Source: Tillus elongatus
Lineage: Eukaryota > Arthropoda > Insecta > Coleoptera > Cleridae
Assembly (NCBI GenBank): GCA_964006375.1
Contig: OZ023262.1
Span: 199,726,778 to 199,790,777 of the forward strand
Reading direction: 5' to 3'
Length of the DNA: 64,000 nt
The notes beneath the pieces were generated by a model. It did not search any database and had not been told where the DNA came from. It saw only the letters and a program-made list of their open reading frames with translations. A program made the position numbers and the translations under genes. Shown piece by piece: positions 26,050-38,658 of this stretch (position 1 is the stretch's first letter; every line of letters begins with the position of its first letter).

Positions 26050-26330
26050 GAATTTCAATTGTGCATTGAGCAAAATGGGTCTTGTTTTGAACATCTGTTG
26101 TAAATTTGTCTAGTGGGTTGTGATATTCATCCTAATTCTTGGGTTTCATTTTTATTACGTTTTTTTCAGACTTGTTTTGATGATTACGTTTTTTTCACGA
26201 AAACTGCTGCACTTGTGGAATTGAACCAAGAGCACATTTTTTGTACCAAATTAAATTTTGTGATGAACTGTTCAATAAAAACACTAAATGATCAATGCCT
26301 ACTAAGTTTTTTTATAAAAATATTTGCATA
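26050..26330 (+). pseudogene. Mariner A', C-terminal tail and 3' flank
   Basis: CAATTGTGCATTGAGCAAAA (reading QLCIEQN), GAACATCTGTTGTAAATTTG (EHLL stop) and the following flank match the minus strand of 24720-25000. Everything upstream of the tail is lost. Confidence 0.65.
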
Positions 26331-26597
26331 CTCCCTGTATCTACGTCAATGACAACATAAGGCACTTTATTTTTTCTTGGAAATATCAGCCTTTGAATAC
26401 TAAGTACTATGATATACTAAAATTTATATGTTTTTAAACGGCGCGTTTGCAAAATAAAAAAATAATAATTATTTTTTTATTATCGCCACCCTGTATATCA
26501 TAAATGGGGCGTTTTACGATTAATGTTTATACGAAGCTTTAGTCTTAAAAAATCATCTTCTATCTGATGGTAAAGTCCTGCTACAAACAACTGACTC

Positions 26598-26601
<4 letters not shown>
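26331..26601. other. Unassigned; CACCCTGTATA end motif
   Basis: CACCCTGTATATCATAAATG at about 26488 recurs in changed form near 36700 (ATATCAAAAATGGTGCGTTT), which suggests a small mariner-like repeat; its limits are not clear. Confidence 0.35.

Positions 26602-26692
<91 letters not shown>
26602..26692. repeat. (TA)n microsatellite
   Basis: About 45 TA units directly after CTCACCC. Confidence 0.95.
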
Positions 26693-26695
<3 letters not shown>

Positions 26696-26929
26696 ACCCA
26701 TATGGGAATAATACGTAGATAAATAAATTAATTTCCCACTGAAACACTAACAAATTAAAAAGTCACTTAAAACTTTAAAACACGAAAAGAACATGGAATT
26801 ATTATCAAGCTCTTCTCTTCACACAAATTTTTGTTAGCGTTAGCACTGTCCGGAACGGGGAGAAAACTGAAAACATTAAAAGTAGTTCAATGTTAATATG
26901 GTACTAAATAATAAAATGTGTAAAAATCC

Positions 26930-27965
<1,036 letters not shown>

Positions 27966-28481
27966 ATGTATTATAATCTTTGATTCCATAATACTGTGGT
28001 CCATGCAAACGCAGTTGTAATGTTTGTAAATAATGCTGTCACAACGTTTGTTAGACCGGCGTTCCATTCATATGTCTTGAGCGGTATTTTTACCGCTCAC
28101 TGCAGTGTTAAAACCAATGTTATTTCCATACTATTTTAAACACATGGGTGGGGGACTGTATTGCATACCAATACAGCTCTGTCGAGTGAAGTTGTTCAGA
28201 AATATCAACGCACACCTAACCCGAATTCATTCCCAGTTGCTAGTTGCTATTGAACTACTCATATTCTCTGAATGAAGAGGTGGTGCCGACTTCATTCCAA
28301 GTCACTATTAACCGACTATTTATGAAATCAAATAAGTAAATTAAATCGATTGTCACAAAATATGTAGTGTATTAAGACTAAGGGAAAAAGAAATAAAACA
28401 TATTTAACTGTGCACATTTTAATTATATTTTAGGGTGTGCGGCGCACACCTAGCTCACTAGGAGAAATCGCCACTGAATTG
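27966..28481. other. No recognisable gene
   Basis: Unique-looking sequence; one short palindrome GTGTGCGGCGCACAC near 28435. Confidence 0.4.
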
Positions 28482-29431
28482 GTGCATGTAGAGGACCTCA
28501 AAACATGCCGATTTTTTAATAAAACTTTTCTCTGACGCCTATGGTTAGTGAGATATTGACATCGGAAGATTCTTTAATAATTACAAGAAACAGCTGTGTG
28601 TTGCAGGAGTGCCCTAAGATAGAACAAGCAAATTTGGTAGATTGTTTTATTTTATCAACATCGTTATTTGACAAAAATTTGAAGTAGATATAAACTCAAA
28701 AAGGGGTGAATTAGGGGTGGGTCACTGTTTTAATGATTTCATTTTTTTAAACCCTAAGCTAATTAAAATGTGTGTTTGACACTAGTTCAAACTGAGGAAG
28801 ATTTGTGGAGTCGGATCAATAATAAGTGGACCATTATTAAAAGTGACATCGAAGTACTTACAAGAGTCGACTTTAATTTGTGACGAAGGGTGCAGTTGTG
28901 TGAGAGAAACTGGAAGTCATTTTGAACAATATCTTTAGTATTTTTTTATGTTTTTTTTATTTCTTAGTTTTTAATAGCGTTTGCTAAATTTCAGATATGT
29001 TAGTGTTTAATAAAGTCGTCAAGGGACATAATTTTGTTTTGATCACAACTATAAAAATCTCAATTTTCTCAAAAAAAAACGGGTGGTTTGTCGAAAAAGT
29101 AACAAGAGAAGAAAAGGTAAAAAAATGAATTTGATATAAAATTGTGGACTTTTAGGTTAGGGTTTAAAAAAATTAAATCATTAAAAGGGTGACTCACCCC
29201 TAATTCACCCATTTTTGAGTCTATATCTACTTCAAATTGTTGACAAATAACGATGTTGATAAAAGAAAACTATCTACCAAATTTGGTTGTTCTATCTTAA
29301 GGCACTGCTGCAATACAGCTGTTTCTTGTAATTATTAATGAATCTTCCGCGGTCAATATCTCACCAACCATGGGCGTCAGAGAAAAATTGTATATAAAAA
29401 TTTGGCGTGTTTTAAGATCCTCTAGGCGCGC
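28482..29431. mobile_element. Large foldback element with about 272-bp inverted arms
   Basis: Arms 28482-28754 and 29160-29431 are inverted copies. For example CAAAACATGCC and TTTCTCTGACGCC on the left match GGCGTCAGAGAAA and GGCGTGTTTTAAG on the right; AAGAAACAGCTGTGTGTTGC matches GCAATACAGCTGTTTCTTG. The spacer of about 405 bp has no coding sense. No TSD was identified. Confidence 0.85.
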
Positions 29432-29439
29432 ATATTTTG

Positions 29440-29525
29440 TGTCCATTACGTTTTTTTTTTGTTCCCTCAGGGCTCGTCCGCGGCCTTGCCGCCCCGATAG
29501 CACCGCAAGTCCATTACGTTGCGAA
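29440..29525 (-). mobile_element. Small fragment of the LOA/I-like element 3' end
   Basis: On the minus strand GCGGTGCTATCGGGGCGGC matches 54250-54268 just past the RNase H-bearing ORF of the element at 52610. Only about 50-80 bp remain, next to a TA array. Confidence 0.6.
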
Positions 29526-29532
29526 TCATTCT

Positions 29533-29648
<116 letters not shown>

Positions 29649-29689
29649 TTCAATTTTTGTGTTTCGAAATATTTTTATAATTTATAATT

Positions 29690-29720
29690 TGCTACAATAA
29701 CGCACTTGCTGCGTTCAGAC
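29690..29720 (-). mobile_element. HTA left-end fragment
   Basis: GCTACAATAACGCACTTGCT followed by GCGT; perfect hairpin. Confidence 0.75.
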
Positions 29721-30350
29721 TTTTAATTGGTTAACGTAGGTACATACTTCACTTAAGTGTCATATTAACACACAGGACCTGAACTGTAGTGAATTTAAAA
29801 TTATTTGGTGTTTCATTGTTGGACATGTTTTATTATTGAACACTTTCTCCTACTAAATATGCTTCAATGTTGACTCATTTTATTGAGAAACTGTAGGAAA
29901 CGTCAACTAGCTTGTTTGGGAAATCGTCAAAGGAGAAAGCTAAGCTGCTTAAAAAACGTATTCAGTTTTTATCTGGAAAAGCTGTCATGTGTATTAAAGT
30001 TAAGTTAAGTTGCCAAGTTGTAAAAGAAAACCATCAAAATAAATGTCAAGTTGGTTCTTATCACTTTATCAACGTCAATGACTCACTTGAATTACAAGAA
30101 ATGCAAACACCGTATGCAAATTGCATCTTTAATTCAGATGTTAATACTAAGTGCTCTCAACTCCACATTTTACTCGGCGTTTTTATTATTCATTTCTCTT
30201 GGTCTCCGTCTTCATAAAGGTTCGAAAAATTATACGCACATTAATTCACTGGGTAGTAAAACTTTTTACACAGGCCGTTAATTAAAACACATACTGCATC
30301 GTATTTGCATGAATTGGTTATAAATTTTTGGAAAGCAGCAAGGTAAGGCA
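29721..30350 (+). other. Unidentified region with a 101-codon ORF
   Basis: An open frame at 29912-30217 starts with Lys-rich MFGKSSKEKAKLLKKR. It has no domain I recognise and no supporting signals. It could be chance. Confidence 0.2.
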
Positions 30351-30374
30351 GCGAACAGTAAGAGATCACTGATA

Positions 30375-30475
30375 GGGTGAAACGGCTAGCTCGAGGGGTT
30401 GCTGCTGAGAGAATATAGAGACCAGGTAATAGCGGAAACTTCGACACTGGTGGTTTATATAGCGGCGCCCGACCG
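30375..30475 (-). promoter_or_regulatory. TATA-box promoter-like segment
   Basis: On the minus strand GGCGCCGCTATATAAACCAC (about 30472-30453) gives a good TATA box in a GC-richer context, with downstream Inr-like TCAGC (about 30412) and TCAGT (about 30376). It could be a host or LTR promoter; no linked ORF was found. Confidence 0.3.
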
Positions 30476-30499
30476 GATATGAAGTTGACTCACCTCCTG

Positions 30500-30814
30500 G
30501 ACTTGCTGCGCCAATGCTTTAATCTTGCATTCATTAATTAGGGCTATGTACCTTCTGGTTCATGTACAATTTTTTTTTGTTTCTTTAAATATAGCAGATT
30601 TCTACTGCCGGAATTTTATAACGTTTTATGTAAATGCAAAGGAGCAAACATGTTTTATACAGGTCTTACAACCTTATTCTAAAATTCTGCAAGTGTGCAA
30701 AGGATACAGTTTTTGTCACCACTATCACAGTTTTAAGGTTACGTCGCCTTGTTATCCTAACCACCACTTTCTGTATCCAGCAGCTCTTTTAGTGATTTGT
30801 CTTTAAAAATAATT
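30500..30814. other. No recognisable gene
   Basis: A 93-codon frame at 30525-30806 shows no family features. Confidence 0.35.
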
Positions 30815-30917
30815 AATGTGGAGATCGCGACTTTTGAATTTTGAAAAAATTGCTTCAAATGAGCACACACTAGGACCCGTAGAATCCATATCCGGGGCTG
30901 GTTTCAATTCCTATATG

Positions 30918-30994
<77 letters not shown>

Positions 30995-31240
30995 CACACC
31001 GATAACTTTAAACTTAAAACATAATGGGCCGATCAACAAAAAAATAGCCTGGATAAGTTTGTTATCCAGGAAAACCTGCCCAGTTTTTTCCGGAAAATTT
31101 TGTGTTTTCTTCCGGAAAACCTTTATATCTCCGGAAATAACAAAGTTAGGGCAACCAAATTTTGTACGCAGGTTACCATCATAAAGCGTCAACTATGTAC
31201 CAGAATTTACATCTGTAGGTAAAAAGAGAAAGTGTTATAG
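30815..31240 (-). mobile_element. HTA element, reversed, left hairpin lost
   Basis: Right body in reverse (GGAGATCGCGACTTTTGAAT, ACTAGGACCCGTAGAATCC, CATATCCGGGGCTGG), TA 30922-30990, then ACACCGATAAC and the reversed left body with TCCAGGAAAACCTGCCCAG. It runs into repeat Z. Confidence 0.75.
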
Positions 31241-31244
31241 GCAT

Positions 31245-31985
31245 TTAAAGAAAAAAAATTGGGTGGCACTGATCACCAGAAAAAACGCAGAAAAACAAAA
31301 TATTTTGTCTAGATAACAAAATCTATTCAGACACAGATTAAGTTATTTTGGCGCAAGAAGGCCAAGAAATGCCAGAAAAATTACTTTGAAAATTTTATAG
31401 TTTTTCCTCTTAAAACGTCAAAGTCGCGATTTGAAATGTCAAAGTGGACAACTTTTAGGCAAAAAACCTGAAGCGAATACGGGTTTTGTAGAGAAAATGT
31501 CCCACAGGCGTGTTTTACAAACCGTTAAGTTTCAGTTTCAACAGTCATTGTCCTGCATTTTATTAAAATATTTCCAGAAAATTCATTTGAAATATAACCT
31601 TTCTCTGATGCATTAGCAGTCGTTTTAGTTATAGAGTGTATGGTGTAAATCTCTATAATTTTTAGCGAATTTTCGTAGAAAAAAGTTGCTATTGAGGAGA
31701 TTGCGGCTTTTTGATTTTGAAGAGATTTCTTTAAATGAGAGTAAACTAGGACCCCTAGAATCTACACGCGGTGTTAGTTTCAGTCTTTATCTATTAACAT
31801 ATATACAGGGTGACGAATTACGACGGTAAAGCTTAATATTGCCGTTAATATACAAGATAAAAAAAAATGTATAAGTTTGTCTTGAGCTACATCTTATAAA
31901 TATTTTTCGGTAATTACAAGGTACAATTGTCGTTGATGATGATTTTTTTTTAAATCGGTTACCTCTTATACTACCGCATTTTCCA
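31245..31985 (+). repeat. Repeats Z and W with an HTA right end between
   Basis: Z at 31245-31640 (CACTGATCACCAGAAAAAAC, GATTTGAAATGTCAAAGTGG), HTA right end reversed at 31665-31800 (AGCGAATTTTCGTAGAAAAA, CTAGGACCCCTAGAATC), then W from ACAGGGTGACGAATTACG at 31807 to 31985. Z recurs at 33005-33460, and the whole set at 18000-18640 inverted. Confidence 0.65.
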
Positions 31986-32715
31986 TCGAATTAGAATGCA
32001 TGTTAAAAAATGATAGCGTTCGTTGTTCAATATTGAAAAGTGCAATTTTTAAAAATTATCTTCAATATACAGGAAACATACTGGCACAGACACTATATCA
32101 TACCATTCATGACAACCTCTTTCATAAAAGAAGTTATTCCATGATACATCGTGAATTTTCAATACCTATGCGTGAAACCAATTTTGGGTGAGAAATATCG
32201 ATAATTAAGTAAATAGCTTTTAATAATATATAATCCCCTAATATATTAAATAAAATGATAGAGTGGAAAGATTACAAATTAGCGCTTAATTTTATTTATC
32301 CGAATATCAAAGATACAAAAGGTAACACATGTGTTTCGATCACTTACTTCGTAGACATTCCAGGAAACATTCCAAATATTTTAAGTGCCTATACGAATAC
32401 AAAGGTAGCTTTTAAAACTTACAACACAACGCCTGATTTGTTACTTAATGCAAAAGAAATCATGTTTCTTAACAACGGCTGTAATTTATAAATTAGCCTG
32501 TACACATTGCAATGCAATCCACATCGGTCAAACTTCTATAAATTTTAATACCAGATACAAAGAACATATTTCGGCACTTAGAAATAACCACGCTGGAAAA
32601 TCTACATATGCAAAATATATTATTGAGACTCAACATAGACCTACAGTAAATAACCGCAAAGAGCCACTACATTTTTGTAGTGACAAGCGCAGCTTTACTT
32701 TTGTGAAGCTATAAC
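31986..32715 (+). pseudogene. Penelope-like element, thumb and GIY-YIG endonuclease remnant
   Basis: Plus-strand remnant. A thumb-like segment (32255-32490) reads TCVSITYFVDIPGNIPNILS and TKVAFKTYNTTPDLLL. After a frame change at about 32460 the endonuclease reads VIYKLACTHCNAIHIGQTSI and FNTRYKEHISALRNNHAGKS, then TYAKYIIETQHRP. The VIY..HIG pair corresponds to GIY-YIG, and the CTHC pair plus the Arg in TRYKEH are typical of the Penelope-type endonuclease. The RT palm is absent. Upstream sequence 31986-32190 holds an open frame (MLKNDSVRC..) that could be earlier Penelope coding but is not diagnostic. Confidence 0.75.
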
Positions 32716-33004
32716 AGTAAAAAAGTGCATATGCGACAACATCTTCCTTGTTTTATATGAGCAAACTGATCTAATGGCTTCTACTTTCTTGAAAGTCCTT
32801 CTTTCTAATTTAATATTTGAAGCAAAACGCGCCTGTATTTAAAAAAGTTGCAATAAGATAATCGATTGATCTGTGTCGATATTTTCGTTGTATAGAGTCT
32901 GATTTGTTGCTGTTATTGTTTAGTTATTTTGTTGTTATAATTGTTGTTATAGTTATTATTCTTAGAGTTTGATTCTACTTTCATGTTAAATATTGACATT
33001 ATAA

Positions 33005-33460
33005 GCATTAAAAAAAAATTGATTGCCACTGGTGATCAGAGAAACGCAGACAACCAAAATATTTTGTGTGCTTAACAAAATCTATTGAATATTACAGACA
33101 AATGTTAAGTTTTATTGGTGCGAAAGCTTATAATGTTCCTTCTCAAAACGTCATAGTGGCGATTTGAAACGTCAAAACTGTCAATTTTGAAACAAATATG
33201 CGTTTAAACGAATGCGGCTTATGTAGAAGAAATTCGGCAAGTAGTATGTTTTACAAAGTCTTCAGTTTCTGCTTTAACCCCCATTCTCCTTTATTTTTTT
33301 TTACTTAAGCATTTGCAGACAATTCATTTCAAAAAGACCCCGTCTCTGATGCATTGGCTGAAGAGTTATAGACTTCGTGATTTAATATTCTACTAGTTTT
33401 AGCGAATTTTCGTACAAAAAATCCGGGATACAGGAGATTGCGACTTTTGAATTTTCTGCC
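33005..33460 (+). repeat. Repeat Z, copy 2, ending in a reversed HTA right end
   Basis: GCCACTGGTGATCAGAGAAAC, CGATTTGAAACGTCAAAACTG and TCTCTGATGCATTGGCTG match 31260-31620; AGCGAATTTTCGTAC follows at about 33400. Confidence 0.75.
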
Positions 33461-33489
33461 TCTCTGGAACTAATACTGAAACTAAATTT

Positions 33490-33534
33490 AAAAAGACTGA
33501 CGCAGAAAGTGCGTTGTGCGTTATGATAAGGAAT

Positions 33535-33611
<77 letters not shown>
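33490..33611. repeat. HTA hairpin remnant and (TA)n
   Basis: GACGCAGAAAGTGCG at 33499 with a duplicated TGCGTT, then (TA)n at 33539-33611 that runs directly into the LINE-A reverse transcriptase. Confidence 0.7.
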
Positions 33612-33613
<2 letters not shown>

Positions 33614-35440
33614 TTTGAGGGACTCCTGCATTAATTGGATACAGTTTAGAGGAATGGTTATCCACGACAACAGAAATGCTCCGGTTGGAGAAGAAATTTG
33701 CTGTCCAGGTACAGAGTTTTGGTGGTAGGCCAAAGGCCAGAAGTTTATTAAACAGCGCTGCGTGCCAGACCTGGTCGAATGCTTTGGATATGTCTAGAGC
33801 GACAATCTGGGATTCAACGTGTAGTTCCATAGACTTGCTCCAAGAATGGGTGACAAAGGAAAGGGGGTCGGCAGTTGATCTGCGCTGACGGAATCCATAC
33901 TTCCTGTCGTGGATTAGACTGGGTTTTTCAAGCAATTTTAGTAATTCGGTGTCTGTATACTTTTCCATCACTTTAGAGACGACTGAAAGGAAAGAAATAG
34001 GCCTGTAGTTGCTAGGAAGCGCTTTGGACCCTTTCTTGGGGACGGGTTGTACTCGAGCAATTTTCCAGTTACTAGGGAATATGCCTCTAATGTAAGATGT
34101 CTGAAACATACGAGTCAGGACAGGAGCAAGTTCTGGTGCGTATTTTTTGCGCAATTGCTGGGATCTCGTCAAGGCCAGAGGCTTTCTTGGTATAAGAGAA
34201 GAGAGCATCTTTCGTACCTTTTTAGTTTTGAAAATGAGTTTTCTGACGTTGTAGCTTGAGAGGATGTTGTTTTGATGTTGTTATTAAACGAGTTTTTTTG
34301 CCTCAGAAAGAATGCAAACACAGCGGTTTCTTGCGTCGTTAAATGCTTGACGGTTTTCTTGACTGGGGTTGTGTAGAAGCATTTTGTGAGCTTTGACCTT
34401 TTCAAGTCTGGCCTTGTCACATGATTTATAGAACCAGGGCTTTTGAGTGGCTGAAGAGGTTTTTTGTGTACGTAGAAAAAATAATTTCATGCCAGCTTGG
34501 ATGATTCCGGTGACGTTTTGTGAGATATCAGAGGGGTCAGGATAAGAGAAGCAGACAGACGCTCATGCATATGAGGAAAAGTAATACCGCATTTCGTCCT
34601 AGTTCGCAGAGTAGCGCCAAACAATACGTGGGTGTGATGACTGTGTAAACTCGGGTTGCACTGCGCAGGAAGCAGTGACCATGCCGTGGTCTGAGCGACC
34701 ATGGCTGGCGGTGACTGATGTCTTATAACATTCAGGTTTTGTAGTAAAAAGGAGATCCAAGGGATTTGAGCTGTGTGTTGGGATGCGAGGAAAGTAAGTA
34801 GGTTGCTGAACCATATTGGCTAAAGAATTGCTGACTGCGAAGGCCTCCGCTGCTCTCCCTTGTGCATCGGTTTTCAAAAATCCTAGCCATTCCTTATTAT
34901 GGACATTGAAGTCACCAAGAATAGTGACCTCGGACGAAGGATATTCAGAAATCAGATGGTCGGTTTTTTCAGAAAGTTCAAGAGCTGGAAAAAGTTATTG
35001 TCAGAAGGTGACCGGTAAATGCAACAGATGAATTTAGTTGCAGCCCTGAGAGAGAGTTTCATCCAAAGCATGTCTTTTCTTCCAGCTTCCAAATTGGGGT
35101 GTCTAGTGCAGGGTCGATTGCTACAGACGTATGCGCACACACCTCCATGCAATCTAAAGGAAGTAAGGAGCTCATACCCTGGGAAATTAAGGTGATTAGT
35201 GGCTGTTTTTGCACCGATTTGGGTTTCGGTGACGAAGGGGAGTTGGGGCCTGTTAGCCTGGAGGAAATGGTGGACTGAGTTCAGGTTAGAATTTAGGCCA
35301 CATATATTCGAAAAGGATATGTTAAATCTTTATGTTGGCGCCCCCTGCACACCCCTCTCCCGGAGATCCGAATGGAGGGGTATTTTCATCTCCGTAATCT
35401 TTTGTACAAGGAGGAGCCATCATCATCTTTGTTTGTAAGG
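33612..35440 (-). pseudogene. LINE-A copy 2: endonuclease plus RT, cut at GVPQ by a TA array
   Basis: Minus-strand jockey/CR1-like element, the most complete LINE-A at its 5' side. The endonuclease begins near 35330 (SFSNICGLNSNLNSVHHFLQ, FVTETQIG), then IYRSPSDNNFFQ, the catalytic LGDFNVHNKEW at about 34905-34930, NPLDLLFTT and HGRSDHGMV. A linker with WFYKSCDKARLEKVKAHK leads to the RT: RGIFPSNWKIARVQPVPKKG, NYRPISFLSVVSKVMEKY, ALDISKAFDQVWHAALFNKL, ending at INAGVPQ. The reading frame then runs into Ile-Tyr repeats encoded by (TA)n at 33539-33611, so the YADD box and everything 3' are gone. Frame changes also occur within the endonuclease and linker. Confidence 0.88.
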
Positions 35441-35629
35441 GAAACCGACTCATATACCAGAACCGAAAACGTCCGTTGGGACTTCACCTCCTCAAGCGTG
35501 AAAAAATCCTTTACTATCACGTAAAGGAAAAGTCCACTACCACCTAACACCTAAATTCATTCACACAAATTATAACTATTTTTATATTTATCTATTTCTA
35601 ATTTACATATATCTGTATATTTCTATATC

Positions 35630-36440
35630 AATATTAAAATATTTTATTATAACTTTTTTTTCTTGTAAGATAGAAATCTAAATTTTTGTGTATAGTTTAC
35701 TTTTTATATCGTTAACCTATCTACCAAATTTGGTTAGCATAGATTTTTTATTTTTTAAGATAAAATTTTTTTTTCAATGAAAACTAAAATTTTTCTCGGA
35801 AAACCTCGTCCGATTTTTATGATTAACGAATTTATCAAAGCTATTTACAAAAGGAAGGTACATGCCAAATTTTATCAAAATCGGCCTATTATTATTTGAG
35901 AAAAAAATTTTTTTCGAATAAACACTCAAAGTTTTCCCGGAAAACCTCGTCCGATTTTCATGACTAACAAACTTGTCAAAGCCATTTACAAAGGGAAGGT
36001 ACGTGCCAAATTTTATTAAAATCGGCATATTATTTTTTGAGAAAAGAATTTTTTTCGAATGAAAACTCAAAATTTTACCGGAAAACCTCGTCCTATTTTT
36101 TTGATTAACGAATCTGTCAAAGCCATTTACAAAAGGAAGGTACATGCCAAATCTTATCCAAATCGGCCTATTATTCTTTGAGATAAGAATTTTTTTCGAA
36201 TGAAAACTCAAAATTTTCCCGGAAAACCTCGTCCGATTTTCCTGACTAACGAACTTATCCAAGCCATTTACAAAAGAAAGGTACATGCCAAATTTTATAA
36301 ACATATAAAAATTGAAACTGATCCCGGATATGGGTTCTAGGGGTCCTATATCGCGCTCATTTGAAGAAATTTTTTCAAAATTCAAAAGTCGAGATCTCCT
36401 CATTAGTGAATTTTTTCTAAGAAAATTCACTAAAAACGGC
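35630..36440 (+). mobile_element. HTA element with a four-fold 141-bp internal tandem array and no microsatellite
   Basis: The left hairpin is absent. The left body contains AAACCTCGTC at 35801, 35942, 36083 and 36224, a spacing of exactly 141 bp each time. After the last unit TTTTATAAACATATAAAAAT leads directly to the right body (CCCGGATATGGGTTCTAGG) and the right end (CATTAGTGAATTTTTTCTAAG) without any TA expansion. Because 141 is a multiple of three, a minus-strand frame of 218 codons stays open with a 47-residue repeat (words YLPFVNGFDKFV, ENRTRFSGK). I see no sign that it is a real protein. Confidence 0.85.
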
Positions 36441-37420
36441 TAAAGACACGAGAATATTGAAAAAGAGCATAAAGCTAAAGAAATGAATGTTGTATGAGAA
36501 TTTATATAGGATGCTTAAAAAAAGTTACGAAGCATAAAATAGTACCTACAGTGTCCAGAAAACATACGACTGTGTATACGATTTTTGCATTTTATTGTAG
36601 AACCCTTAAAGAAAATTGGTGTACTAAGTTTAAAATACATATCTCACAGTATACGAGAACAAAATGCAAAACATGATAAAAAATTGAAAGTTTGTCACCC
36701 GTTATATCAAAAATGGTGCGTTTTTGACCATGGGTTAACATTTTTTTCTTATCTTGCAGAGTACGATCCCCTGGAAATATCTGAGTCACGTTATGTTACA
36801 CCCTGCAGATTGAGTTTATTAAAATTTTCCGTGAGTTTCCCTTGTCAGTAGCTGGCATGAGCTGTATAGCTCGACGGGATCAGTCCTCTATACTTGTGGA
36901 AGCTTATGGACTTTTAAACCATTTTATTTTGCTGTTTCAGGAAGCCAAAAAAGCACAAAATACTACATTTTGAATGATAAACTTGACTAACCTTATAAAA
37001 AATCAAGTGCTTTGAGAGGGAGGTGCAGAAAACTACCAAAATATCATCGAAATGGAAAATAAGTTTCATGTCACAAGAATTACTCACAATCTTTAAGAAG
37101 AGCTTGAAATGCAATAATAGGGGAACATTGGAAGGCTGAAGCTTACCTGATTTCATTCAGCGAAAGTATTGATCCACTGATACAAGCGGCAGGTCACGGT
37201 GGGGAAGACTCAGCTCTATGAAACCGTCTAATGAAGTAAATTTTTAATGTGCTGCGGAAAACAGAAACATTTTTCAATACAGAATTTTCTTAAATACTTT
37301 ATATCTCCAGAAACAAACACACTTTGTTATTGCCTTTACGAGTAAATACAATCGGACCAAAGAAAGGTTTTGTTGATACAATATTTACTTGATACAATAG
37401 CTACATTAGATGTCAGGAAG
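36441..37420. other. No recognisable gene
   Basis: Holds a sequence near 36690-36800 related to 26488-26560. Short frames show no family features. Confidence 0.4.
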
Positions 37421-37422
37421 TA

Positions 37423-38219
37423 CAGGGTGTGCCGATTAAAACCTCCCACCTGGAACATATCGGAATTAAAAAATTAAGAAAAAAGCTGAGGCACGTTGAC
37501 TTTGTTTTTAAGGGGGACACATGATGACGTAAGTTTTGGTGTCTTAAAACCTACCCTTCAAGCAGGGGCGTAAAGTACCCTTAAATTTTAAAGCGCACTC
37601 TATGTTGAGTGATAACTCATTTTAGAGCTTTCTCAATTCTGCTCACGACAATATACGGCTTTTTAAATTTTGGTTTGGATATGGCAATAACACCATCAAT
37701 TAAAGAATAAGACAAAATATCAATGAATAAATCACTAATCACTGGATTGGACGGAGAGGTTCAATTGAGTGGCCTCCCATATCGCTAGATTTAACACCCT
37801 TAGACTTTTTTTTTACAACAGGACCAAACTCACTTGAGGAGCTTCGTCGGTGAAATGTTGAAGAATGTCGTCAGATAACACTCGAAAGGCTTCAAAATGT
37901 TCGTTCGGAAGTGGAGCAAAGATTTTATCATTGCACGGAAGTAGGGGGAAAACAATTTGAACATTTAATTAAATAACATTCTTTTATTCATTGTTATTTT
38001 GTCTTATTCTTTAATTGATGATTTTATGGCCATATCCAAACCAATATTTAAAACGTCATATGTTGTCGTGAACAGAATTAAGGAATATTTAAAATGAGAA
38101 TGACAACATAGGGTGCCACTCATAATTTAAGCGTACTTTACGCATTTGCCTAAGGGGTAGGTTTCAAGACACGAAAACTTACGTGAGCATGTGTCCACTT
38201 TGGAAAAAGGTCGACTTGC
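37423..38219 (+). mobile_element. Mariner D: about 240-bp inverted repeats around a transposase tail
   Basis: Starts with TACAGGGTG. Inverted arms 37491-37731 and 37982-38219 are recognisably complementary (GACACATGATGACGTAAG against CTTACGTGAGCATGTGTC; TGGTTTGGATATGGCAATAA against TTATGGCCATATCCAAACC). The 250-bp interior reads WIGRRGSIEWPPISLDLTPL, then NSLEELRR, then NVRSEVEQRFYHCTEVGGK and QFEHLIK, the C-terminal end of a rosa-like mariner transposase. The N-terminal region and core are deleted. The outermost part of the right end is missing (the left arm has about 70 bp extra). Confidence 0.8.
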
Positions 38220-38227
38220 TTGGCGCG

Positions 38228-38345
38228 CGCATGCGCGTATGTGCGTGTGTGTTCACACCAATACCCCCAACAGTAATTAGCAGATTTTGATCAAATTTGG
38301 CGAGTACATTCCTTTTACAAGTGGCTTGAATAAGTAGATGACACA
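38228..38345 (-). mobile_element. HTA left-body fragment
   Basis: Reversed ACACCAATA, AGATTTTGATCAAATTTGGC and TTCCTTTTACAAGTGGCTTG. Confidence 0.6.
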
Positions 38346-38532
38346 GGAGACACAGACCGGTTTCGTCCTTCTCTCGACTTCTCTGTAAGTCGACCTTAAG
38401 GCACTGCTATTTAAGGCAGTGGGGAATAGCGCGAGACGCCATCTCTGGTTTTGTGTCGTTTCTAGGCTTCCACAGCAGCTTCCACGTACACACAGTACAG
38501 CAATAAGAAAGCTGTTGGAAAATACATAAATA

Positions 38533-38658
<126 letters not shown>

